A DNA stretch of 64,000 bases from Candidatus Izemoplasma sp. (GTDB lineage: Bacteria; Bacillota_I; Bacilli_A; Izemoplasmatales; Izemoplasmataceae). Under the pieces are notes generated by a model. The model saw only the letters and a list, made by a program, of their open reading frames with translations, ran no database searches and was not told where the DNA came from. Shown piece after piece: positions 16,817 through 26,182 of the stretch. The DNA is taken from positions 62,001-126,000 of the forward strand of contig JAXKVY010000003.1 in the NCBI GenBank assembly GCA_036172455.1, read 5' to 3'. A program made the translations under genes and the position numbers. Positions within the stretch are counted from its first letter, which is position 1; every line of letters begins with the position of its first letter.

Positions 16817-16846
16817 AAAAAAAGAGCCTAAAAATTGGCTCTTTGA
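16817..16846 (-). terminator. Intrinsic terminator
   Basis: On the minus strand AAAGAGCCA pairs with the TGGCTCTTT-equivalent arm (AGGCTCTTTTTTTT), behind the membrane gene at 16854-17225. Confidence 0.8.
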
Positions 16847-16853
16847 ATGTCGC

Positions 16854-17225
16854 TTAAACATCATTTAAACTATTTGACAACTGTGAATATGCTACAGTAT
16901 CAAATAGAGCTCTTATTACAATCATTAAAAGGATTAAAATAGCAACAACAATCCACATCCATACTGGATGATAATACACTAACATAATGGCTAATCCAAT
17001 ATCAATGGCTAGACCAAATATCATCTTTTTCTGAAAAGGATACCCTCGAACTAAAAAAGGATATGCCTTTACTAACCCAGCAACAACAACCACAAATAAG
17101 ATTGGATAAAACGAAATATCAAACACGATCAAAAATATACTTGTCAAGATTCCTGGTACTAAGAAAGGTAAAATAGTAAGTTTACTGAAAATGGCTTGTT
17201 TTAAATAGTTTGTATCAATTGTCAT
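16854..17225 (-). CDS. Small membrane protein of unknown family
   Basis: A 123-residue protein with four predicted helices, two around residues 18-58 and two around residues 75-115. Charged residues sit only in the short loops. ATG 17225 has AGGTGAT at good spacing and is preferred over GTG 17234. No family is recognised. It is monocistronic with its own terminator. Confidence 0.6.
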   Translation of the reverse strand: MTIDTNYLKQAIFSKLTILPFLVPGILTSIFLIVFDISFYPILFVVVVAGLVKAYPFLVRGYPFQKKMIFGLAIDIGLAIMLVYYHPVWMWIVVAILILLMIVIRALFDTVAYSQLSNSLNDV

Positions 17226-17289
17226 CCATATCACCTGTACTTATTATACTCAAAGACGGTAAGAGAGTCACGCTTAATACGCTCAAATG

Positions 17290-17317
17290 TTGAAAAGATA
17301 GATGATAATGATATACT
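17290..17317 (+). promoter_or_regulatory. Promoter for the small protein/acylphosphatase unit
   Basis: TTGAAA (17290-17295), a 16-base spacer and TATACT (17312-17317), with the first start codon at 17334. Confidence 0.6.
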
Positions 17318-17333
17318 ATTGGTAGAGGGTATT

Positions 17334-17566
17334 ATGGATGATCAATACGAAAGTGATGTAGAAAAAGGTAAAATCCAGAAAGATAAGCAGGCGTTTAATA
17401 AAAGTCGAGAAAAAGGAAAACAACTACTGAATAACTATATACACGTCGATTTTGATGAGGACGTATATGAAGAATACTTAGATTAAATTCATCTAAAACA
17501 AACACACAAACACAATATAAAGAACATCGCAATCGGTTAAAAGTGATTAAAGACGATATTAATTAG
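17334..17566 (+). pseudogene. Small charged protein gene, probably frameshifted
   Basis: ATG 17334 opens a 50-codon frame of very charged residues ending in TAA at 17486. One inserted base near 17482 would join it to a second open frame of similar composition that runs to TAG at 17566, 11 bases before acylphosphatase, giving about 77 residues. The matching composition and the close spacing to the next gene suggest one original gene. A genuine 50-residue product is the alternative. No family is recognised. Confidence 0.4.
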
Positions 17567-17577
17567 AGGTGAGAAAT

Positions 17578-17844
17578 ATGACGAAAAAATATTTGCTTAC
17601 AGGTAGAGTGCAAGGTGTTGGGATGCGCTTTTTCGTACGACAAACAGCCAGAAGACTAGGCGTGAAAGGAAGCGTGAAGAACCTTTCTAATGGAAAGGTT
17701 GAATGTATTGCCCAGGCTGATCAGAAAACACTCAATCAGTTTGAAGAAACACTTAGATCACAGTCTCCTGGAGAGATATATGATTTTGAAAGTGAAGACA
17801 TAAAAGAGGAGACAACATACCGTAAATTTAAAGTACGATTTTAG
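17578..17844 (+). CDS. acyP: Acylphosphatase
   Basis: An 88-residue acylphosphatase that hydrolyses acyl-phosphates. The active-site loop GRVQGVGMRFFVRQ, with its phosphate-binding arginine, starts at residue 9, and the catalytic asparagine lies in VKNLSNGKVE near residue 40. ATG 17578 follows AGAGGTG; an upstream in-frame GTG at 17569 lies within the ribosome-binding region. Length equals the family norm. Confidence 0.93.
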   Translation: MTKKYLLTGRVQGVGMRFFVRQTARRLGVKGSVKNLSNGKVECIAQADQKTLNQFEETLRSQSPGEIYDFESEDIKEETTYRKFKVRF

Positions 17845-17868
17845 ACAGTAGATATACTGTCTTTTTTT
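17843..17868 (+). terminator. Intrinsic terminator after acyP
   Basis: AGACAGTA-GA-TACTGTCT stem followed by seven Ts. Confidence 0.85.
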
Positions 17869-17915
17869 ATGAAAATAAATATAACTGACCATCTTAAAAT
17901 TAAAATGTCTGCCCA

Positions 17916-17944
17916 TTTAAAAGTGACAGATTACATGTTATAAT
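17916..17944 (+). promoter_or_regulatory. Probable pdxST promoter
   Basis: TTTAAA (17916-17921), a 17-base spacer and a perfect TATAAT (17939-17944), 28 bases before the pdxS start. Confidence 0.6.
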
Positions 17945-17971
17945 GAACTCACATAAAAAGGAGTGATTATC

Positions 17972-18847
17972 ATGAGTAAAGATCGTTATCAATTAAATAA
18001 AGAACTAGCGCAGATGCTAAAGGGTGGCGTCATCATGGATGTTACCAATAAGGAACAAGCGAAAATTGCTGAAGAAGCAGGGGCTTGTGCTGTCATGGCA
18101 TTAGAGCGTATTCCGGCAGATATTAGAGCTGCAGGTGGGGTTTCAAGAATGAGCGACCCTAAATTGATTAAAGAAATTCAAGAAGCTGTTAGTATTCCAG
18201 TTATGGCAAAAGTACGTATCGGTCATTTTATGGAAGCACACATTCTAGAAGCATTAGAGATTGATTATATTGATGAATCGGAAGTATTATCACCAGCAGA
18301 TCCTGTTTACCATATTGATAAAACTGAGTTTGAAGTACCATTTGTCTGCGGTGCGAAAAACCTAGGTGAAGCATTGCGTCGTATTGAAGAAGGTGCATCG
18401 ATGATTCGTACAAAAGGTGAACCTGGAACTGGCGATGTTATTCAAGCAGTCACACATATGCGTTTAATTCAAAAGGAAATGCGCATTGTACAGTCACTAC
18501 GTCAAGATGAATTGTATGAAAAAGCGAAAGAGTTACGCGTTGCATATCCAACATTACAGTATGTTTATGACCACGGTAAATTACCAGTTGTAAACTTTGC
18601 AGCAGGTGGTGTTGCTACACCAGCTGATGCAGCATTAATGATGCAACTTGGGGCTGAGGGAGTATTTGTCGGATCGGGTATCTTTAAATCAGGTGATCCT
18701 GAAAAACGTGCACGCGCAATTGTTAAAGCAGTAACAAACTATAATGATCCAAAAATGTTAGCAGAACTATCTGAGGATTTAGGTGAAGCAATGGTCGGCA
18801 TTAATGAAGATGAAATCAACTTAATGATGGCCAAACGTGGAGAATAA
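17972..18847 (+). CDS. pdxS: Pyridoxal 5'-phosphate synthase, lyase subunit
   Basis: A 291-residue TIM barrel that makes PLP from ribose 5-phosphate, glyceraldehyde 3-phosphate and ammonia. KGGVIMDV at residue 17, the lysine in [10 protein letters not shown] near 80 and [13 protein letters not shown] near 150 are PdxS hallmarks, and length matches the family (about 294). ATG 17972 follows AAGGAGTGATTATC. pdxT follows after 3 bases. Together they form the 24-mer DXP-independent PLP synthase. Confidence 0.97.
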   Translation: MSKDRYQLNKELAQMLKGGVIMDVTNKEQAKIAEEAGACAVMALERIPADIRAAGGVSRMSDPKLIKEIQEAVSIPVMAKVRIGHFMEAHILEALEIDYIDESEVLSPADPVYHIDKTEFEVPFVCGAKNLGEALRRIEEGASMIRTKGEPGTGDVIQAVTHMRLIQKEMRIVQSLRQDELYEKAKELRVAYPTLQYVYDHGKLPVVNFAAGGVATPADAALMMQLGAEGVFVGSGIFKSGDPEKRARAIVKAVTNYNDPKMLAELSEDLGEAMVGINEDEINLMMAKRGE

Positions 18848-18850
18848 TTT

Positions 18851-19444
18851 ATGCACATCGGTATTTTAGCCCTTCAAGGAGCATTCATTGAACACGCACA
18901 AAAACTGAAAGATTTGGGAGTAGACTCATTTGAAATTCGTAAATTAGATGGACTTAAACAACCAATGGATGGACTAATCATTCCAGGTGGTGAGAGTACA
19001 ACAATGTATAAGTTGCTTGTTGAGTTAAATATGGTTGACACCATTAAGCAACTCATTCAAAATGGATTACCTGTTTTTGGAACATGTGCAGGATTAATTT
19101 TACTGGCAAATGATGTTGAAAATTATAAGCAATCTTTCTTACAAACAATGAACATTACAGCACGGAAAAATGCGTATGGTAGACAATTAGGTAGTTTCCG
19201 CAGCACAGGTCAATTTGATCAAGCGGATAATATCCCATTTGTATTCATACGGGCGCCATATATTACCCAAGTCGGACCAGAAGTTGAAGTGCTCAGTAAC
19301 CTAGATGACCACATTATTGCGGCAAGACAAGGAAATCAATTAGTGACCGCATTTCATCCAGAACTTACCTCAGACCATATTATTCATCAGTATTTTGTGA
19401 ATATGTGTGAAGATTACAAAAAAGGTATTAAAAAAGCGGAGTGA
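18851..19444 (+). CDS. pdxT: Pyridoxal 5'-phosphate synthase, glutaminase subunit
   Basis: A 197-residue class I glutamine amidotransferase that passes ammonia to PdxS. LALQGAFIEH at residue 5, PGGESTTM near 45, nucleophile cysteine in VFGTCAGLI near 78 and the catalytic His-Glu in FHPELTSD near 170 are all intact. The gene is separated from pdxS by three bases and ends in a terminator. Confidence 0.97.
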   Translation: MHIGILALQGAFIEHAQKLKDLGVDSFEIRKLDGLKQPMDGLIIPGGESTTMYKLLVELNMVDTIKQLIQNGLPVFGTCAGLILLANDVENYKQSFLQTMNITARKNAYGRQLGSFRSTGQFDQADNIPFVFIRAPYITQVGPEVEVLSNLDDHIIAARQGNQLVTAFHPELTSDHIIHQYFVNMCEDYKKGIKKAE

Positions 19445-19456
19445 TCCGCTTTTTTT
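19431..19456. terminator. Bidirectional terminator after pdxT
   Basis: AAAAAGCGGA-GTGA-TCCGCTTTTTTT; it also ends the convergent large sensor gene. Confidence 0.9.
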
Positions 19457-22400
19457 ATATAGATTTGTAGTAAGTGTTTAATACATTATAAGACTCATTT
19501 AGAGTATACTTCAATTCCGTTAATGAGGTCTTTGATATCTTTTTTTGCTCTGTTTTGATTTCATTTTTTAACGCTTTTATACAATCAACCAGCCGTTGAG
19601 TAAATAGTGGTTTAGCGGAACGTTTAATACGGGAAAGAAGTTTTTCAACACCTTTATGTGTAGGTGATTGTATTAGTAGCGCTAACTGATCCAAGTAATT
19701 GTCATAGTCATTTAAGAATTGTTCTAACATCGTCTGTTTCATGTGTTGGCTTGAATACGCATTATTAAATTTGGCCTGATTGAAAATTCGAGTAGATACT
19801 TTTTTATTTATTTCTTTCTCAGTGTTTTGTGTATTTAGAAGACGTTGTAGACTAGAAAAGTCTATCGGCTTATGAATAATATGGTCAAAATAATCACTAA
19901 GGGATGTATAGTCTATTTCTGTAGATGCCGTCATTAAAATATATTGAATATTATCTGGAAATACCTTTTGTAATAAATGATATGTCTCTAGACCGTTTAA
20001 ATCTGGCATATGGTAATCTATAAGTACAACGTGTATATCCTGTAATTGTGTGATTTTTGAAGCCTCAATGCCAGATGCTAATGATAATACAGTATAGCCT
20101 ATTTTTGTGAGTTCTCGTGTTATTGTTTTACGCGAAGCTTTATTATCATCAATAACTAAAACATCTCCACTAGACGGTTTTTCTTTAGGTCCACTTGTGT
20201 TCTTTAGAGAGTACGTATTGTATAAATATTGCGATGTAAATGGATAGGCAATGGTATTATAGAATGTAATCGCATTGTTTGAATGATAAATCCAATTATC
20301 TTCTGAATAAATTAGTGTAACAGGCACGTTTGATGATAACGAACTTGAAAAACGTGAGATATGGTTAGAAAACACACTTGGATCATTAACATAGATAAAT
20401 ATCTGGTTGTATTTATTTGAGTCTACTGTGCTTAAATCATCTTCAAAGGTCATACAATCGACGTGAGTGAACACGGTGGTGAATAGTTTGTGAAGGGATA
20501 GATCGACATTTGACGTTGTAAAAAGGCAAAGAACATGTTCATTAATCGGATCTAAATGAATGGGTTCCTTAATATATAACGTAAGGTTGTAGGAGTAAGC
20601 AATGTGATAAGGAGTAGATAATATATCTAAATGACCTTGGAACTTCTCAAGTAATTTCTTTGCGATAACAAAAGGTAAATGATCGCGATGATTATCTTCT
20701 GAATAAAACGCATCAAGTATGTCCTGAGGAGCATCAAACTGGATCCTTGGGCGTTCACTTTCTAACGTGAACTGTACTTCAATATAAGGTTCTTTAATTT
20801 CGATTATAGATGTTTTAAGCGAAATAGATTGTGAGTCACTGAATAATCCAATATGCTGAAGTAGGTGTGTCATCATTTGGTGGAGTTTTTGTGTATCAGA
20901 CTGAAAAATGTACTGGATATCATAATCAAAGTCAAGATTGATCATCTTAGAAAGTTTAGCCTGTTGTTCGCGAATAACACTGACACAGAGTTGTTCTAAA
21001 TTTAATGGGTGTTTTTCAAACGCACCACTTTGGATATTTATTTCAAATGACCCAACTGTATGATCAATGGTGTGTGCTATATCAGAGACTTTTTGTTGAA
21101 TGTCGTGCGGAAACTTTTTATTTTTATAATTTGATTCATTGTCTAAAACCATTGATAAACTATTTAGTTTACTCTTAAGTTCTTGATGCGTATACTTTAA
21201 AAGATTAGTGTAAAATTGTTGAGTGTTTGATGCCAGTTCTTTTGCATCTTTTATTTCATGTAACATTTGATTACGACTAAATAAGTTGCCAAACAAATTA
21301 GGAAGAATGTCTAATATATTTGGGTAGTCTTCCCATGAACGTTGTTGAATCACTGAATCAAATCCGATAAATCCATAACATGATTCATCAATGAATATCG
21401 GCATCGTAAATAACGACTTGATATCTTGCTTTGAAAGGATGTCGTATAGTGCTGATTCATGGTCTAAACTCTCTACGTCACTGATGATGATATTTTTATG
21501 TTGAGTATGGTTAAGTACCCAGTCTTCTAAATAGTCTGTTATCGGTACATTTTGTAGTTGGTCTATTTCCGGTACTACACCAACATTACACCATTCATAG
21601 GTGTTAACCATTATATTTTGTTCAAACTCATATTTAAATATGTATACACGATCGGCTTGAATAACACTTCCAATCTGCTTTAATGCTTGATTAATAATTG
21701 TATCATAGTCATTATGAAGGACACTGATAAAGGAACTCGCAATATCTATAATTTTTGACTGGATATCATATGTGATGTTCAAGGTCTCCTTCATAGCCTT
21801 TTCATTAGTGACATCGCGATTAATAGAAATTACACCTTGGGGATTATCAAATTGGTCATAAACGGGAACGCGTGTACTATCAAACGTTTTTGTACCAAAG
21901 TCTGTCTCAACTTCAATCGTACGTTTAACAGCCGCATGTTTTTGATAGACTTCCTGATCAAGTTTCTCAATATCTTGTATACTTTGAGGGGAATATACAT
22001 CTTTTACATTTTCACCGATAATTGAATCGAAGCGATCTTTATATAACTGATTAATATCATTTGTTACAAACTGAAACACACCATCGACTGTTTTATAAGC
22101 TACGTATTCAGGGATGGCATCAAATATTTTATTAAAAATAGTAATATGTTCTTCGATAACCCGAGCTTCTTTTAAAGCTGAGAAAAGATCAAACAAGGCA
22201 ATATTTGTTTTGTCGTTAAACCGTCCTATAATACATACTTGGTAGGATTCGCTATATGTATACAGGTGAAGCGAGAATGAATGATGGTTGGTATATGTGA
22301 AAGTTTTGCCATTTTGAATGGCTTTTTTAATATAGGGAATATACTGTTTGGGTGATAGTGCCTCATAGGTATGGGTGGTCTCATTAAAAACATCAACAGT

Positions 22401-22457
22401 AATTAATCCATCTGTTACCTTGATTAAGGGTATGATGATATTTAAAGATTCTTTCAT
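19455..22457 (-). CDS. Hybrid sensor histidine-kinase-like protein with degenerate catalytic domains
   Basis: About 1000 residues, without transmembrane segments. Order: an N-terminal domain (1-100), a PAS domain (about 105-225, IFDAIPEYVAYKTVDG... and INRDVTNE), GAF (about 245-400), a histidine-phosphotransfer helix with THQELKSKLN near 423, an ATPase-like region (about 520-645), a receiver (about 760-880, IDYHMPDLNG with the phospho-aspartate, then MTAS and HKP) and an HPt-like tail. The ATPase-like region lacks a recognisable N box asparagine and DXGXG loop, and the HPt-like segment reads LSRIKRSAKP without the usual histidine. ATP binding may therefore be lost. It follows a MarR gene by 7 bases. 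ATG 22457 is preferred over TTG 22472, which lies inside marR. Confidence 0.75.
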   Translation of the reverse strand: MKESLNIIIPLIKVTDGLITVDVFNETTHTYEALSPKQYIPYIKKAIQNGKTFTYTNHHSFSLHLYTYSESYQVCIIGRFNDKTNIALFDLFSALKEARVIEEHITIFNKIFDAIPEYVAYKTVDGVFQFVTNDINQLYKDRFDSIIGENVKDVYSPQSIQDIEKLDQEVYQKHAAVKRTIEVETDFGTKTFDSTRVPVYDQFDNPQGVISINRDVTNEKAMKETLNITYDIQSKIIDIASSFISVLHNDYDTIINQALKQIGSVIQADRVYIFKYEFEQNIMVNTYEWCNVGVVPEIDQLQNVPITDYLEDWVLNHTQHKNIIISDVESLDHESALYDILSKQDIKSLFTMPIFIDESCYGFIGFDSVIQQRSWEDYPNILDILPNLFGNLFSRNQMLHEIKDAKELASNTQQFYTNLLKYTHQELKSKLNSLSMVLDNESNYKNKKFPHDIQQKVSDIAHTIDHTVGSFEINIQSGAFEKHPLNLEQLCVSVIREQQAKLSKMINLDFDYDIQYIFQSDTQKLHQMMTHLLQHIGLFSDSQSISLKTSIIEIKEPYIEVQFTLESERPRIQFDAPQDILDAFYSEDNHRDHLPFVIAKKLLEKFQGHLDILSTPYHIAYSYNLTLYIKEPIHLDPINEHVLCLFTTSNVDLSLHKLFTTVFTHVDCMTFEDDLSTVDSNKYNQIFIYVNDPSVFSNHISRFSSSLSSNVPVTLIYSEDNWIYHSNNAITFYNTIAYPFTSQYLYNTYSLKNTSGPKEKPSSGDVLVIDDNKASRKTITRELTKIGYTVLSLASGIEASKITQLQDIHVVLIDYHMPDLNGLETYHLLQKVFPDNIQYILMTASTEIDYTSLSDYFDHIIHKPIDFSSLQRLLNTQNTEKEINKKVSTRIFNQAKFNNAYSSQHMKQTMLEQFLNDYDNYLDQLALLIQSPTHKGVEKLLSRIKRSAKPLFTQRLVDCIKALKNEIKTEQKKISKTSLTELKYTLNESYNVLNTYYKSI

Positions 22458-22464
22458 AGTACCA

Positions 22465-22917
22465 CTACTCAACCAATGACTTCATTTGATTTCTAAGAAT
22501 AGTTGTTAACAAAGTCAATGTTTTTTCATCTTCATCATCAAATACGTCGAATGCTTTTTGCATGGTTTCATTATGTACTTTTGTATAATGAGCCAACACA
22601 TCGCTACCACGTTTTGTTAACTCAACATACACACAACGACGATCGTTCGGGTCTGTTGCCCTGAAAATCAATTGTTTCTTTTCGAGGGCTTTAAGTGCTA
22701 TACTCACCGCTGAACGTGTTGTATCCATTCGCATAGCTATCTGACTTGACAGGTTATTGTTCTCTTGTTTTAAGTCATCAATGACATACAGAATCCGCGC
22801 TTCATTTAATGACACATTCTCTTTGGTTAATATGTGTAATGCATTTTCTTCATAGTGCTTTAAGTCATTTAGAATGTCTTCAATAAACTCAAAATAAAAA
22901 TCATATTTTTCTTCCAT
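22465..22917 (-). CDS. MarR-family regulator
   Basis: A 150-residue winged-helix regulator. IAMRMDTTRSAVSIALKALEKK (recognition helix region, about residues 60-80) and the wing ATDPNDRRCVYVELTKRG with the DXR motif are classic MarR features. GGAGGG before ATG 22917 fixes the start. It forms an operon with the hybrid sensor protein, so the pair may form one signalling unit; the palindrome TAGTT-T-AACTA just upstream is a candidate autoregulatory site. Confidence 0.88.
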   Translation of the reverse strand: MEEKYDFYFEFIEDILNDLKHYEENALHILTKENVSLNEARILYVIDDLKQENNNLSSQIAMRMDTTRSAVSIALKALEKKQLIFRATDPNDRRCVYVELTKRGSDVLAHYTKVHNETMQKAFDVFDDEDEKTLTLLTTILRNQMKSLVE

Positions 22918-22933
22918 AGTGCCCTCCATAAAA

Positions 22934-22944
22934 TAGTTTAACTA
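22934..22944. promoter_or_regulatory. Candidate MarR operator
   Basis: TAGTT-T-AACTA is a 5-1-5 perfect palindrome 17 bases upstream of the marR start. Confidence 0.45.
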
Positions 22945-22978
22945 CTTAATAATTATACCTTATAGATAAATATAAGTC

Positions 22979-23010
22979 AAAAAAATAAGGACTGGCGTCC
23001 TTAATTTTTT
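22979..23010 (-). terminator. Intrinsic terminator of the popT operon
   Basis: On the minus strand TTAAGGAC-GCCA-GTCCTTA followed by seven Ts. It overlaps the last codons of popT. Confidence 0.85.
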
Positions 23011-23885
23011 TCGAGTTTATTTCGCATGTATTCAAGGCCGAAAATGAGTACTCCGCCAAAAATGAAATAGATAATACTGAAGTTGCTGATGCGGAGAGGG
23101 TCCATCAAAGGATCAATGGTCATTGGACCAACAACAACTGCGAAGAGTGATCCAATCATTAATCCGACAATTGTATGAATGGTTTGAGAACGGTAATGTA
23201 TTAAAGCATAATTAACTAATCGTATCGTTATTAATATCCCTAATAACACCCCAATACCAAAGAAAATTAATATCGGTAAGACAGTAAAATTGAAGCGTAG
23301 AAATTGATCAATACTAGAGATAATTAACTGATATAATCCGAGGATTAACAATACAGTTGATCCTGAAATACCGGGTAGTATCATAGCACTTATCGCAATC
23401 ATGCCAGCAAATAAGATGTATAGATATTGTATATTCGAAGTGAGTTCTAAGTTAACTGAAGACCCTGATTGTACAAAAGGATTAAAGTAACTAATCAACA
23501 CAACGACTAAGATACCGATAAGTGAAAATATAACATGAACATAATTATTTTTGAGCACAACTTTTTCTTGTTTAATGATTAAAGGTATTGCCGCAAGAAT
23601 TAAACCGAGGAATAGTGATGAAATTTGATAGATATGACTCTCGAAAATAGAAGCGATAAATAGCACACTTAATATTATGCCTACACCCCAACCAACTGCT
23701 AATTTACTAATAAACTTTATGGCTTTAAGACGTTCTTGTTTGTTGCCATGAATGAGATCATCAACGGATTGAATTAATTGATCATAGAATCCCATAATAA
23801 AAGCAATTGTTCCTCCAGAAACACCTGGAATACTATCGGCAAGTGCCATAAAAAATCCTCTTGTAAAATTAAGTAAAATCATCAT
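23001..23885 (-). CDS. popT: DUF368 membrane protein (PopT-type undecaprenyl-phosphate translocase)
   Basis: A polytopic protein of about 294 residues with eight or more helices. The N-terminal ADSIPGVSGGTIAFIMGFYD and the repeated ILPGISGSTVLLILGLY near residue 168 form the two inverted DUF368 motifs. DUF368 members are reported to recycle undecaprenyl phosphate across the membrane for cell-envelope synthesis. Its presence implies cell-wall-type glycan synthesis, which argues against a wall-less mycoplasma. ATG 23885 has AAAGG at proper distance; it overlaps the upstream membrane gene by 17 bases. Confidence 0.88.
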   Translation of the reverse strand: MMILLNFTRGFFMALADSIPGVSGGTIAFIMGFYDQLIQSVDDLIHGNKQERLKAIKFISKLAVGWGVGIILSVLFIASIFESHIYQISSLFLGLILAAIPLIIKQEKVVLKNNYVHVIFSLIGILVVVLISYFNPFVQSGSSVNLELTSNIQYLYILFAGMIAISAMILPGISGSTVLLILGLYQLIISSIDQFLRFNFTVLPILIFFGIGVLLGILITIRLVNYALIHYRSQTIHTIVGLMIGSLFAVVVGPMTIDPLMDPLRISNFSIIYFIFGGVLIFGLEYMRNKLEKN

Positions 23886-25641
23886 ATTCATCCTTTTTAG
23901 TCTTTTTCTTTAACATTGCTTGAAAACTTACTTCAGTAACCTCTTTTCGAATATCAGAAAACGGTATGATTAATCCTGTTAAACAGATGAATAAGTGGGT
24001 AAAACTCATACTACCATAAATTGTAAAAGGCATCATTACAGAACGATATTCAACTGAGCCTATAATAAAACTAGACGCTTCAACTGTTTCTGCCTTAAGA
24101 TAACGAATACCAGCCTCAGTTGTATATATATGGATGAGGTCTTTTTCATAATCGATCAACTCTGGGAAGAAGCGTTTAGGCTCATATAAATCAACATAAG
24201 CAATATGCTTATTAGTTGAGTCAATGACACTCACGTGATCAAACTCCTCAACAGTTACAAAATAACCATATCCATTGGCGCTTAAAGGTATCCAATTTTG
24301 TTTGCCTTTAACGGTTTTTGTAAACCGGTCATTTCTTGTTTGAACTGTAAAAATTGTTTCGTTAGACACCTCTTTATAATTTGCGCTATACATCGTTTCA
24401 ATTGATGGTGAATAAGAGACAACCTGAGTGGTTTTTTCAAATTGAAGTGTTGTATCATTATATAAAACATATTTTTCAGCTGTTTCATAGAACAATGTAT
24501 TATTTATAGTAGTTAATCCTTCAAAGTTAAGACTATCTAAGTCTAGGCTCTCAAGAAAATTGAATGTGTTATTTCCGTACTGATAGATATCTACTGAGTT
24601 AGCGTCTGTCTCCATAAAATAGTGAAGATTATCGTCTTTGATAAATACATTTTGATCTAAGGTAGCACTGGTAATATTGCTGATATTTGTTATGGTATTA
24701 CGCGTTTTATTGAATTGCCATATTCCAATATTTCCAAACATGATAATCTCGTCATCTACACTATAAAAAATTTGACTGTTAACAGTGTCATTATTCACAA
24801 ATACAGAGGCTATACTATCGTCTTTATAATAAAAACTTTCTAGTTCACCTGTAGACTTATTCAAACTATAAAAATGATCCTTATTGGCAATCCTACCATC
24901 ATAGAAAAGAATATACTCATCGGTCTCATAAAAATGGCTAATATTATCTAAAACAATATCCTCATAATCAAATACCCATTCCTTACTTACACTAAATTCT
25001 TGGTTATTAATTATAGTTGGACTATAATCTTCATATCGAAAATAAGGAACATTATCATTTAGGTTAATAGTATCTTTGAGCTGTGAGAACGGATAATTTA
25101 AAAAAACAAACTGCGCGATTATAATGCCACCAATAATCCAAATAACAGCAAAAGTACCATAAGAGGCAATAGAAAACTGTAGTTTTATCTTTTCAAAGAA
25201 GTTGGCTATATTATCTTGATAATAATAAGTCATATAATTAAGTAATAATACAATAGTTACACTTAGAATAATCTGTAATACAGCATGTTGAAAACGGAAT
25301 ACTGTAAGAAGTACAAAAAAAAGCCCTAAAGTTCTTAAGAATAAAATCACATTATTTCTTGTGGTTTCCAACAATTCGTCATATTTATGAAAAGCATTTT
25401 CATTAATGAAACGGATATAACCAACAGCCAGTAAAGCAAAGATAAGAGCCAAGACAACATATGTTTTAGCAATGTATCCTTGTAAAAACAAAGCGTATAA
25501 TACAATGAAAGTTAACAGTCCATCTACAATGGAATCCGAAGGGAAATCATTAATATCAGCTTCTAAACGTCGTTGATAATTAAAATATATTGATGACGTA
25601 AATGAAAAGACGAGTATAACAACCGTAGCTAGATTTATCAT
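23869..25641 (-). CDS. Large membrane protein with extracytoplasmic propeller-like domain
   Basis: About 590 residues starting at ATG 25641, behind GGAGGATG. Six N-terminal helices fill residues 1-185, an extracytoplasmic region of about 350 residues follows (185-535), then one more helix (about 540-565) and a lysine-rich tail. The outer region has repeated aromatic strands such as YILFYDGRIANKDHFYSLN and IFYSVDDEIIMFGNIGIW, compatible with a beta-propeller-like fold. No family is recognised. It is co-translated with popT, so a role in lipid-carrier or envelope traffic is a reasonable inference. Confidence 0.6.
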   Translation of the reverse strand: MINLATVVILVFSFTSSIYFNYQRRLEADINDFPSDSIVDGLLTFIVLYALFLQGYIAKTYVVLALIFALLAVGYIRFINENAFHKYDELLETTRNNVILFLRTLGLFFVLLTVFRFQHAVLQIILSVTIVLLLNYMTYYYQDNIANFFEKIKLQFSIASYGTFAVIWIIGGIIIAQFVFLNYPFSQLKDTINLNDNVPYFRYEDYSPTIINNQEFSVSKEWVFDYEDIVLDNISHFYETDEYILFYDGRIANKDHFYSLNKSTGELESFYYKDDSIASVFVNNDTVNSQIFYSVDDEIIMFGNIGIWQFNKTRNTITNISNITSATLDQNVFIKDDNLHYFMETDANSVDIYQYGNNTFNFLESLDLDSLNFEGLTTINNTLFYETAEKYVLYNDTTLQFEKTTQVVSYSPSIETMYSANYKEVSNETIFTVQTRNDRFTKTVKGKQNWIPLSANGYGYFVTVEEFDHVSVIDSTNKHIAYVDLYEPKRFFPELIDYEKDLIHIYTTEAGIRYLKAETVEASSFIIGSVEYRSVMMPFTIYGSMSFTHLFICLTGLIIPFSDIRKEVTEVSFQAMLKKKTKKDEYDDFT

Positions 25642-25771
25642 AGTTTCACATCCTCCTAATATGATAATTGTACTATACTTGGGTATCATATGCAATCTTA
25701 TGTAGGTATTTCGAATGCAAACTATACTGTTTTGTTGTATAATTTAAATATAACCTGAAAGGAGTAGTTCA

Positions 25772-26086
25772 ATGAATAAAAAATGTCTAATTAAATTCGA
25801 ACATGATGATTACAAAGATTTAATGCACTACGTGGTTTACGATGGAGATGTCGTTGTATTGTCAAGAGAAGGATCTGAGAAGGTACGCTATATTAAAAAA
25901 CATGGATTTTTATTTATTTCCTTCAATATTGATTCAGAGAAGTTTGAAAAACTTGATGTAAAGGTAATTACAGACAAGGAATATGTTAAAAAGGTATATG
26001 ATTACATGATTGAAACGAACAATGCTTATTTTAAAAGTGGCACAGATGGTTTGTGCGCAATTAAAATTCTTAAAAATCAAAAATAA
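25772..26086 (+). CDS. Small protein, possibly a flavin split-barrel-like fold
   Basis: A 104-residue soluble protein behind GAAAGGAG. The strand-rich N-terminal half (HYVVYDGDVVVLSREGSEKVRYIKKHG, cited here as alternating strands around residues 20-45) followed by KVITDKEYVKKVYDYM resembles the layout of pyridoxamine-oxidase-like split barrels that bind FMN, but the similarity is weak. It is monocistronic with a strong terminator. Confidence 0.55.
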   Translation: MNKKCLIKFEHDDYKDLMHYVVYDGDVVVLSREGSEKVRYIKKHGFLFISFNIDSEKFEKLDVKVITDKEYVKKVYDYMIETNNAYFKSGTDGLCAIKILKNQK

Positions 26087-26112
26087 CATGCTTTGCCATG
26101 TTATTTTTTTAA
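26081..26112 (+). terminator. Intrinsic terminator
   Basis: AAATAACATG-CTTTGC-CATGTTATTT followed by more Ts. Confidence 0.85.
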
Positions 26113-26182
26113 ATGGAATTGTTTATAAATACGACTTATGGTATAATAATTCTCGTTGGATTTAAACTTTGGAGGGGTTATA

